Source: CBDFLA01 sp965248915
Lineage (GTDB): Bacteria > Pseudomonadota > Alphaproteobacteria > M2410
Length of the DNA stretch: 64,000 bases
Assembly: GCA_965248915.1 (NCBI GenBank)
Contig: OZ252216.1
Location: 620,001-684,000 of the forward strand
Direction: 5' to 3'
Shown here: in pieces, positions 50,995-58,593 of the stretch
How positions within the stretch are numbered: position 1 is the stretch's first letter
How the letters are laid out: each line of letters opens with the position of its first letter
Program-made: the position numbers and the translations under genes
Notes under the pieces: generated by a model
Seen by the model: only the letters and a program-made list of their open reading frames with translations
Told to the model about the DNA's origin: nothing
Database searches by the model: none

Positions 50995-52284
50995 TCATTC
51001 AACGGGGGCGGCGATTTCGATGGCCTTATCGTCCGCAAGTTTCTGGACCTCTGTCATGACACGCATAATATTTCCCGACCACAATTTCTGGATCTCATCC
51101 GCAGTGTATCCGCGCTTCAGAAGTTCTTCGGTAACAGAAGACGTCTCCGATGCATCTTCCCATCCTCCGACACCGCCACCACCACCGAAATCTGAAGCGA
51201 TGCCCACATGGTCGATGCCAATGAGCTTGACGGCATAGTCGATGTGATCAGTAAGATCTGAGACACTCGCCTTTGGCCACTGTTTATGCAATTCGCTTAT
51301 CTCTGATAGAAATGCAGTCTTTTGAGAGTCAGGCAGGCTACTCCATGGGTTGGCATTTAGACCGAATTTTTCTCTGATGTGTGAAACAGCCTCTTTCTTT
51401 TCCTGCGGTGGATCCTTTAGATAAGTGTCATAGGCAACGATCTGAACTACACCGCCGGTTTCTTTGATGGCGATCATCTCTTCATCAGTGAGATTGCGGG
51501 GATGTGGATTGAGGGCATACACATCCGAATGTGACGCAATGATGGGTGCAGTAGACAGGTCCGCAACTTGAAAAACTGTTTTTTTCGAAGCGTGAGACAC
51601 GTCGGCCATAACACCCAGTCGATTGAGTTCGGAAAGCAGTTCCCTGCCAAGGTCGGACAGACCGCCGTGTTCTTGCGCCGCATCCCCGAGGGCTTCCTTA
51701 GGCATTGAAGAATCTGAAAAATTCGAGTGACCGAAATGCGCAAACCCGGCATAGCGCATACCAATATCATAATAGGACTGAACCAAAGACAGATCGTCTC
51801 CAAATGCGAAACCGTTCTCGACCCCAATCAACGCAACGAGTTTCCCTGCGGCGCGTATTTGTTCAATATCGTTGGCAGATGTCGCAAAACCAATTCGGTC
51901 CGGATAGAGTTCATCCGTCATTCGGCGAATGGCATTGAACTTTCGCATCGCTTTCACTTTGGCGAGGGCATATCCCTCTTGAGTGCGTTCGCCTTGCTCC
52001 ACGTAGACAATGAAGAATGCCGTGTTGAGATTACCCTCGGACATTTTGACCAAATCAAGCTGAGCGTTGCCTCGCACGCCAGGATCAACTTCCGACGTCG
52101 CAAACGTCTCAGGGATATCAACATGGGTGTCTATGGTGATCAGAGATTGATGGAGCTCTAGCGCTTCTGACCTGAGCTTAGCCTGCTTTGAGTTGGGCCC
52201 TTCGGCGTCGCCGCCGTCGCAGCCCCACACGAGCATCGACAGCGCGAGCGTCCAGAGTCGTGACGTTGGTGCTATTTGCGGCAA
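50995..52284 (-). CDS. membrane dipeptidase, M19 family, lipoprotein
   Basis: The 429-residue protein starts at TTG with GGAGGG 6 bases upstream. A lipoprotein signal (LWTLALSMLVWGC) ends at Cys22; the -2 Trp is unusual. The renal-dipeptidase motifs are present: IDTHVDIP, IGVENGFAFG, MADVSHASKKT, IIASHSDVYALNPHPRNL and GIDHVGIASDFGG, giving the two-zinc site. Such enzymes cut dipeptides including those with D-residues. The first 107 bases overlap the 3' end of the upstream membrane-protein gene in another frame. It lies between that pair and an acyl-CoA dehydrogenase. Confidence 0.9.
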   Translation of the reverse strand: MPQIAPTSRLWTLALSMLVWGCDGGDAEGPNSKQAKLRSEALELHQSLITIDTHVDIPETFATSEVDPGVRGNAQLDLVKMSEGNLNTAFFIVYVEQGERTQEGYALAKVKAMRKFNAIRRMTDELYPDRIGFATSANDIEQIRAAGKLVALIGVENGFAFGDDLSLVQSYYDIGMRYAGFAHFGHSNFSDSSMPKEALGDAAQEHGGLSDLGRELLSELNRLGVMADVSHASKKTVFQVADLSTAPIIASHSDVYALNPHPRNLTDEEMIAIKETGGVVQIVAYDTYLKDPPQEKKEAVSHIREKFGLNANPWSSLPDSQKTAFLSEISELHKQWPKASVSDLTDHIDYAVKLIGIDHVGIASDFGGGGGVGGWEDASETSSVTEELLKRGYTADEIQKLWSGNIMRVMTEVQKLADDKAIEIAAPVE

Positions 52285-53431
52285 GGCGACCCTCCGTTTT
52301 CATGGATTTTGTAGCTGCAAAGGCAGGGGTGGTTTGAACACCCCACCGAATGAGCTCCAACATAAGACGTAATCTCTGGAATCGGAAGGGAAACGCAATG
52401 AGCGTGGTGTTGTCATCTCCGATAAACCTCAACATGGGTCCATCTTGAACGATGGAACTTCGTCGCAACTGCTCCCAATGGGCGATCGCGGTCATACCAG
52501 TCTTCGGCCGGTAGGTTATTCCATCGGTGGATATTTCAAGAACGTGACCGCGGTACTGCCGTTGTGGCAAAACCCGACCGACAAACCACGGTGACAGAAA
52601 AAGGCCGCGTGCCACAGAAAGGGAAGTTAAGAGCAAGAGAACAAGGAGGAGTTGGGAAACCACAAGTTCAATCAAGGACTGGAACGACTGAGGGGTCAGC
52701 ACTTCATGGCGATCCCCCCACATGGCTACCGCTATGATAATCAAGACTGATAATACCGTGATGAATAGTGCGCCGCGGAGGAAGTTGAGAGCACTGTTGC
52801 GGGCGACCCGCCACACGCTGGGTCCATAGTGAAACTCAAAAACACCTTCTGACATAAAGCGTCGAGCCGTGTCATTGAGACCTGCCCATTTCGTTCCGTA
52901 GCGATTAACAAATATCAACGCAAGTTCAGAAACGGCCGCAACATCTGCAGCGTTTCCCTTTGGACCCATGAGACGCAATAGTCGTTTGTTCTTACCTTTG
53001 ATCAAATAACCACTTTGCAAGCGTGTGACCGATTTGACATCCGTAAAAGGAGTAAAGATATTCTTGCCGCTCGATGTCGTGCACTCAAAGCCGTCTCCAT
53101 TGAGCAGCACTTTGTTTTGTATTGGTGTGCTATATCTGGGCGAGGCAATAAGCCAAACATAGACAATCGTGCCAAGCGCGATCACGCTCACATATACTAA
53201 AGCGCGCGGATCGATCGCGTGACCTTGCACGAGAGACATGTATGCGAACAGACTGAGCGCGCCAATAAGTACACTCAGAAGCCCAACTACTGCGATTGCA
53301 AAGGCGGATCGGCCAGATGTGGTCGCGGCCAAAGTTCCCCAAAGGCCTTTGCCCTGGGAGATCTCAATAGGTTCGTCATCAAGCATCCGCAGGATACTTG
53401 CTTCAGCAAAGAACCGCTCTGCCTGTTTCAT
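52178..53431 (-). CDS. membrane protein of unknown function, second of a paralogous pair
   Basis: The 417-residue protein has two N-terminal helices (about 45-110), a soluble segment, two more helices around 220-285 and a C-terminal domain with ISTDGITYRPKTGMTAIAHW. That domain and the earlier KVLLNGDGFECTTSSGKNIF block align by eye with the upstream gene product, so the two are paralogues. The pattern of a short strand-rich domain with a WxxL element recalls YcxB-like (PH-fold) proteins; this is not proven. The start ATG overlaps the upstream stop (TAATG). The last 36 codons, Arg-rich, lie over the dipeptidase start. Confidence 0.75.
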   Translation of the reverse strand: MKQAERFFAEASILRMLDDEPIEISQGKGLWGTLAATTSGRSAFAIAVVGLLSVLIGALSLFAYMSLVQGHAIDPRALVYVSVIALGTIVYVWLIASPRYSTPIQNKVLLNGDGFECTTSSGKNIFTPFTDVKSVTRLQSGYLIKGKNKRLLRLMGPKGNAADVAAVSELALIFVNRYGTKWAGLNDTARRFMSEGVFEFHYGPSVWRVARNSALNFLRGALFITVLSVLIIIAVAMWGDRHEVLTPQSFQSLIELVVSQLLLVLLLLTSLSVARGLFLSPWFVGRVLPQRQYRGHVLEISTDGITYRPKTGMTAIAHWEQLRRSSIVQDGPMLRFIGDDNTTLIAFPFRFQRLRLMLELIRWGVQTTPAFAATKSMKTEGRLAANSTNVTTLDARAVDARVGLRRRRRRRAQLKAG

Positions 53432-54279
53432 TAGTCTACACCGAAGACGGGGTCCGAATGCAAACCCCACCGCAAGAGTTGATCAAACAAGAGTTCAGAC
53501 TCAAGTTCGGTTGGGATGTCCATGGTCGTGCGGCTTTTGACATGTTTAAACCGCATCACTTGTCGACGGCTTTCAAAGATCGAATTGTCAAGTTCATCCC
53601 AAGTTAGACTGACCGCATCGCCTTTTTCCGGATGATGGGTGATGCCCTCGGTAGAGATGATAATGTACGACTTCCGCGTTCGTTCAAAGTAGAGAGTGAG
53701 ACCTTTTTCGCTAAGTCGCTTTTGCAGGGCCGGAATCGCGCCGTCCCAGTCGCTACCCATTTCTTGACGTAAGACGAACAAGAACTTGATTATGGCCGTC
53801 GCTTCTTCGTGCCATGCCAAGCTAGTTGAAATCTCGACCTGGAGTTTCTTGTCGGTCCCGCGAATGGTATGGGAGTTGCCTTGATGCTTCACCAATCGAA
53901 TGTCATCCCATGGGATAATGACATTTTCACCTTCGGGGAGAAGTTGCCACACCCCTTCATTGGAAATGACAACAGGCAAGGGCCCTGTTTTCTTTCCAGT
54001 CTTGCGTTTGCCGCCGAGTATTGAATTCGTCAACTCCGCGACAAAGAAAACGCCGAGCGCGGCCGCCAGACCGCCAAGAATGGAAGTCAACATCCGGTCG
54101 CCTTCAGCGAAGAAGATCTGAGTGAACGCTGCTGCAATTAAGAAGAGTGTGAAGGACATCGCGGTCGCGAAGTGCCGCTTCGCCCCTTGACCATCAAGAC
54201 GATCAAGCAAAACCGGACCTTCGGCCAAATAGTCAAAGAGCCCTTCTTCACGGAATACGCGGACGGTTCTAGTGCTCAT
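53431..54279 (-). CDS. membrane protein of unknown function, first of a paralogous pair
   Basis: The 282-residue protein has two helices at about 40-90 (FATAMSFTLFLIAAAFTQIFF, LTSILGGLAAALGVFFVAEL), then a strand-rich domain with VVISNEGVWQLLPEGENVII and IPWDDIRLVKHQG, a helical segment, and a second such domain with IIISTEGITHHPEKGDAVSL and TWDELDNSIFES. The repeated G-I/V...W-x-x-L/I layout suggests two PH-like (YcxB-type) domains. The ATG at 54279 has GAGGTG 6 bases upstream; a GTG at 54288 is the alternative. It is the first gene of the run ending with the dipeptidase and acyl-CoA dehydrogenase. Confidence 0.75.
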   Translation of the reverse strand: MSTRTVRVFREEGLFDYLAEGPVLLDRLDGQGAKRHFATAMSFTLFLIAAAFTQIFFAEGDRMLTSILGGLAAALGVFFVAELTNSILGGKRKTGKKTGPLPVVISNEGVWQLLPEGENVIIPWDDIRLVKHQGNSHTIRGTDKKLQVEISTSLAWHEEATAIIKFLFVLRQEMGSDWDGAIPALQKRLSEKGLTLYFERTRKSYIIISTEGITHHPEKGDAVSLTWDELDNSIFESRRQVMRFKHVKSRTTMDIPTELESELLFDQLLRWGLHSDPVFGVD

Positions 54280-54570
54280 GATCGGCACCTCACCAAAGAC
54301 AGTGAAGCGCGCGCATCAATGCACGATATGGCAGCAGTATTGTCTGATCTACCCCACATAATCCCTTGTTTTCCGCTATTTTCCCAACACACCAGCGTAC
54401 CGATACTCTATAGGGTTAATGGCATCGGGAAAAGACCACGAAGAACACTGTTGCTTATGCAACTGTTCGCGTGTCATTTCAGCAACGCGAAATTGACCTG
54501 GCCCAATTCCATGCTTAAGAGCCTATGGTTAAAGGACTAATTGCGAGTCGTGGAGGCGTGAGAGAACAAA

Positions 54571-55671
54571 ATGAACAAGCAACAAAGCCGTGAGACCACA
54601 TTGCGGGGGCTGACATATCCCTATGGCAAGGATTGGGCACCTGAACACGGTGAATTGTGTGAAGTCGCTGAGGGCGTCTACTGGGTCCGTATGCCACTGC
54701 CATTCTCTTTGGATCACATCAATGTTTGGCTCCTTGAGGACGGCGAGGGGTGGACAATAGTCGATACCGGCATCGCCATGCCCGAGAACAAAGAAATTTG
54801 GGAGCGGGTTTTTGCGAATTTTCTCAATGGCAAGCCCGTCACGCGCGTTATTGTCACCCACCTGCACCCAGACCACGTTGGTTTGGCAGGCTGGCTCACG
54901 CGCAAGTTTGATTGTCTCCTTTGGATGTCCAGAACAGACTATTTGAGTTGCCGCTCTCTTGTCAGCGATACCGGAAAAGAAGCGCCGGAGGCCGCCCTCC
55001 GTTTCTACCGCGCAGCCGGTTTCGATGATGAAATGCTCAGCGTATATCGAAAGAGATTCGGCGGTTTTGGATCTGCCATCTCAACACTTCCTGACAGCTT
55101 TCGCCGTCTAGTTGATGGTGAGACATTTGAGATCAATGGCCGATACTGGCAGGTGGTTGTCGGATCAGGCCATGCGCCCGAACATGTTTGCCTCTATTGC
55201 CCTGGATTAAAACTTCTGATTTCAGGCGATCAAGTTCTCCCAAGGATATCGTCCAACGTCTCCGTTCATCCAACCGAGCCATATAGCGACCCATTATCTG
55301 ACTGGCTGGAATCCTGCGAAAAATTACGCTCCATATTACCAGGGAATTTACTTGTTCTGCCAGCCCACCAAGAACCGTTCTATGGACTTCACGTTCGTCT
55401 TACCAGGTTGATCGCCGAACATGAAAGGGGGCTTACCCGGTTGATGGATCTCTTGGCTGGAGACAAGACTGTACCGGAGTGTTTCACCGTGTTGTTCAAA
55501 CGAAGAATTGGGCCTGAGACAATGCATCTCGCGACCGGGGAAACCCTGGCACATCTCAATTGTTTAGTTGGGCGTCGCATGGTGGAACGAAAACTGGGTC
55601 CGAACGGGTTGGAGCTCTATCGCAAACGCGCGAGCGATCTCCAAGGCGACGCATATATGGAGATCCCATGA
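54571..55671 (+). CDS. MBL-fold metallo-hydrolase
   Basis: The 366-residue protein has the metallo-beta-lactamase motif THLHPDHVGLAGWL near residue 95, GHAPEHVCLYCPGLKLLISGDQVLP and a final His in PAHQEPFYG, giving a two-metal site. The C-terminal 100 residues are helical, as in the group that hydrolyses thioesters or lactones. The ATG is preceded by GAGAG; GGAGG lies further up. Its stop overlaps the start of the deacetylase gene by 4 bases. The substrate is unknown. Confidence 0.9.
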   Translation: MNKQQSRETTLRGLTYPYGKDWAPEHGELCEVAEGVYWVRMPLPFSLDHINVWLLEDGEGWTIVDTGIAMPENKEIWERVFANFLNGKPVTRVIVTHLHPDHVGLAGWLTRKFDCLLWMSRTDYLSCRSLVSDTGKEAPEAALRFYRAAGFDDEMLSVYRKRFGGFGSAISTLPDSFRRLVDGETFEINGRYWQVVVGSGHAPEHVCLYCPGLKLLISGDQVLPRISSNVSVHPTEPYSDPLSDWLESCEKLRSILPGNLLVLPAHQEPFYGLHVRLTRLIAEHERGLTRLMDLLAGDKTVPECFTVLFKRRIGPETMHLATGETLAHLNCLVGRRMVERKLGPNGLELYRKRASDLQGDAYMEIP

Positions 55672-56633
55672 CGACCGGCCTCTACTACCACCCATCGAGT
55701 AACGATCACATAACGCCGAAAGGGCACTCCGAACGTGTTGAGAGACTGCACGCGGTTCTTGATGCATTGGATGGATCGGAGTTTTCCGAACTCGCGCGCC
55801 AGGAGGCACCAGAAGCGACAAAAGAAGCGATCGTGTGGGCACACTCGGCCGCATATTACGACCGCATTTGCGAAGCAGCGAGCGACGCTGGATCATCCAT
55901 CGCCCCGCTTGATGCTGATACATCAATCACAGGTGGTTCCTGGAACGCTGCAGTACGGGGCGCCGGCGCTGTAACCGCGGCGGTTGACGCAGTCATGGAT
56001 AGCCGTATTGACAACGCATTTTGTGCGGTAAGACCGCCAGGACACCATGCGGAAAAAGAAACCGCCATGGGCTTCTGTCTCTTCAACAATGTGGCTGTTG
56101 GGGTTCAGCATGCATTGCTTTGCCACGGGCTCTCAAAGGTCGCGATCATTGATTTCGACGTCCACCACGGCAATGGAACCCAGGCAATCTTCGAAGCAAC
56201 GCCCTCAGTCTTCTTTTCGTCCTCTCACCAAATGCCCTTGTACCCAGGCACTGGCTATGAGGCTGAGACAGGGGTTGGCAATATTCACAATTTGCCGCTG
56301 CCCCCAAATGCAGGATCAGACGCCTTCAGGCAAGTCTGGCAACAAAAAGGTCTCATTGAACTTGAGCGATTTGATCCCGACATGATTTTCATCTCCGCAG
56401 GATTCGATGGACATCGTTCGGACCCACTTGCGAATATGAACCTCGAGGAAGATGACTTCGCCTGGATTACTGCTGAAATATGTAGGATTGCGACAAAAAA
56501 CTGCGGCGGTCGGATTGTGTCGACACTCGAAGGCGGGTATGACCTAAGTGCGCTTGGGGCAAGCGTTAAAGCCCATGTTCTTGCTCTTATGGGCTATGCG
56601 AACGAAAACTCAAGGAAATCCGAAATCGCATGA
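55668..56633 (+). CDS. histone-deacetylase-family amidohydrolase
   Basis: The 321-residue protein has the zinc site and catalytic motifs of the HDAC/acetoin-utilisation/acetylpolyamine amidohydrolase family: VRPPGHHAEKETAMGFCLFN with His126 and His127, DFDVHHGNGTQ with Asp164 and His166, and SAGFDGHRSDPLA. Bacterial members act on small acetylated amines or acyl-lysine. The ATG at 55668 overlaps the MBL stop (ATGA) and its own stop overlaps the next start, so the three proteins are probably made together. In Alphaproteobacteria this gene commonly precedes xseB. Confidence 0.92.
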   Translation: MTTGLYYHPSSNDHITPKGHSERVERLHAVLDALDGSEFSELARQEAPEATKEAIVWAHSAAYYDRICEAASDAGSSIAPLDADTSITGGSWNAAVRGAGAVTAAVDAVMDSRIDNAFCAVRPPGHHAEKETAMGFCLFNNVAVGVQHALLCHGLSKVAIIDFDVHHGNGTQAIFEATPSVFFSSSHQMPLYPGTGYEAETGVGNIHNLPLPPNAGSDAFRQVWQQKGLIELERFDPDMIFISAGFDGHRSDPLANMNLEEDDFAWITAEICRIATKNCGGRIVSTLEGGYDLSALGASVKAHVLALMGYANENSRKSEIA

Positions 56634-57211
56634 GCAATGGTGGGTTTGTTCATTTTGTCCGACATGGGAAGCCAGATATTCGGCGGGACGTTAGATTGTC
56701 CAGATCTGAATTTCGAGAGTGGTGGCATCGCTATGACGAGGTCGGACTTGCGCCCGGCGAGACTCCCCCAGAGGACCTTCTCGAAATCGCCAATGAATGT
56801 GCAGTAATCATTTCGAGCACGATGCCGCGCGCTTGCCAGACTTCTGAACTCATCTCAAATGGACGAGAAGTGATCGTGAGCGAGCTATTTCGCGAAGCGC
56901 CGCTCCCACCACCTCTAGTTATTCCTGGGTTGCGCACCACATCACTTTACTGGGGGATCCTGTCTCGCATCGTCTGGTGGCTCGGATATAGCGCAGGCGG
57001 TGAGTCGTGTCGGCAAGCCAAAGTAAGAGCGCGCATGGCGGCGGATTTTCTGTTGAAGCACCACGAAGAAAAGGGCGATGTCATGGTCTGTGCCCACGGA
57101 TGGTTCAACCGCATGACAGCGAAAGAACTTCGCAGGAGAGGTTGGACACGCAAAGGGTATGGCGGGGACCGCTATTGGGGTGTTCGTAGCTATCTCTCTC
57201 CTTCGGCCTAG
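56630..57211 (+). CDS. histidine phosphatase family protein
   Basis: The 193-residue protein starts SNGGFVHFVRHGKPD with the nucleophilic His in RHG, has SSTMPRACQTSELI, and the second catalytic His in VCAHGWFNRM. It is a member of the phosphoglycerate-mutase-like branch. A hydrophobic stretch (YWGILSRIVWWLGY) is notable. Its ATG overlaps the deacetylase stop by 4 bases. The substrate is unknown. Confidence 0.88.
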   Translation: MSNGGFVHFVRHGKPDIRRDVRLSRSEFREWWHRYDEVGLAPGETPPEDLLEIANECAVIISSTMPRACQTSELISNGREVIVSELFREAPLPPPLVIPGLRTTSLYWGILSRIVWWLGYSAGGESCRQAKVRARMAADFLLKHHEEKGDVMVCAHGWFNRMTAKELRRRGWTRKGYGGDRYWGVRSYLSPSA

Positions 57212-57315
57212 AATTGGGGCAAAATGCCCCTGTTTCACCCGTCTGGAAAGTGATCTAAACTCGGTCGAAGAATTCCAATTTGAGTGTCCATGATGACAAG
57301 AAGGTCTCAAAGAAA

Positions 57316-57576
57316 ATGACTGAAAAGAGCGAATCCAAGATTTCGAAAGAGATTCAAAAACTGTCCTTCGAAGATGCAATGGAGCAGTTGGAAGAGATTG
57401 TTCAAAAACTCGAAAGCGGCGATGTGAAGTTGGAAGAATCGATTGAAATCTATACCCGAGGAAACGAGCTCAAAGCTCATTGCGAAGCAAAACTTAGAGA
57501 TGCGCAGGTGAAGGTCGAAAAGCTTGTTGTGAGTAAGGACGGTGAGGTAACCACAGAGCCTGCTGAAATAGAATAG
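57316..57576 (+). CDS. xseB: exodeoxyribonuclease VII small subunit
   Basis: The 86-residue helical protein has the XseB signature LSFEDAMEQLEEIVQKLESG followed by VKLEESIEIYTRGNELKAHC. It binds several copies per XseA large subunit to form exonuclease VII, which degrades single-stranded DNA. The ATG at 57316 is chosen; in-frame TTG at 57280 adds 12 residues. xseA is not in the window. It heads the conserved xseB-ispA-dxs run; ispA begins 99 bases on. Confidence 0.93.
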   Translation: MTEKSESKISKEIQKLSFEDAMEQLEEIVQKLESGDVKLEESIEIYTRGNELKAHCEAKLRDAQVKVEKLVVSKDGEVTTEPAEIE

Positions 57577-57675
57577 AATTGGCCAAACAGAAATCTGTAC
57601 ATTTCACTTGTCCGCCCGAAACTCGCCGCATCACAGCCGCATTCGAAAAATACATCCATCACCAAATAGGAAGCC

Positions 57676-58563
57676 ATGTCAAATCTGGAAGAAATGATGA
57701 ACGATTGCGTAAGACGTGTTGAACGCGTGCTTGACCGTTTGATTCCGCAACCGCTTGGGCCAGAAACGCAGCTGTTGGATGCAATGCGTTACGCGACGCT
57801 TGGAGGCGGCAAAAGGTTACGTCCGTTTCTTGTTCTCGAAAGTGGAAACTTGTTTGGCATGGATACGAAAGTCATGGAACACATCGCAGCCGCGGTTGAG
57901 TGTGTCCACACTTATTCGCTGGTCCATGACGATTTGCCGTGCATGGATGATGACGACCTGCGTCGAGGTCGGCCCTCTACCCATGTCGAGTTCGATGAAG
58001 CCACCGCTGTCCTGACGGGCGACGCGCTTCTGACACTTGCCTTTGAAATTTTGAGTAGCCCAAAATGCCATCCCGACCCATATGTCCGGTGTGAATTGGT
58101 AAGCCGCATGGCTGCCGCAAGCGGATGCCACGGCATGGTCGGCGGTCAGATGATTGACCTAATGGCTGAGAGCGAAGCGTTAGAAATTCCGTCGGTGACC
58201 AGGTTGCAGCGCATGAAGACCGGTGCGTTGATAGCATTTGCCTGCGAGTCAGGGGCTGTCGCAGGGCGCGCAAATCATTCAGCGACCCACGCGCTCAACG
58301 CTTATGCACATGATCTGGGATTGGCCTTTCAGATTGCAGATGATTTGTTGGATCTAGAGGGCGACAGCGAAGAATTAGGCAAGACGGCGGGCAAGGATGT
58401 CGCTTCTGGAAAAGCAACATTTGTGGCAATTCTTGGGGTCGAACGTGCCCGGGCACAGGCAAAACTTCTTTCCAAACAAGCTATTGCACATCTTGATTTG
58501 TTTGACCAAAAAGCCGATCTTCTGCGGGAAGTGGCAGATTTTGTGGTAGAACGGCAGTTCTGA
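57676..58563 (+). CDS. ispA: farnesyl diphosphate synthase
   Basis: IspA (295 residues) adds two IPP units to DMAPP to give farnesyl diphosphate. The first aspartate-rich motif is DDLPCMDDDDLRRG at residues 85-98, with the two-residue insertion typical of bacterial FPP synthases, and the second is DDLLDLEGD. The fifth residue before the first motif is Tyr80, which limits chain length to C15, unlike ispB at 2.1 kb with Ala. AGGAAG precedes the ATG. dxs starts 30 bases after the stop. Confidence 0.95.
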   Translation: MSNLEEMMNDCVRRVERVLDRLIPQPLGPETQLLDAMRYATLGGGKRLRPFLVLESGNLFGMDTKVMEHIAAAVECVHTYSLVHDDLPCMDDDDLRRGRPSTHVEFDEATAVLTGDALLTLAFEILSSPKCHPDPYVRCELVSRMAAASGCHGMVGGQMIDLMAESEALEIPSVTRLQRMKTGALIAFACESGAVAGRANHSATHALNAYAHDLGLAFQIADDLLDLEGDSEELGKTAGKDVASGKATFVAILGVERARAQAKLLSKQAIAHLDLFDQKADLLREVADFVVERQF

Positions 58564-58593
58564 AGTGACACGGAGTAATGCGGGGAAGATTAG

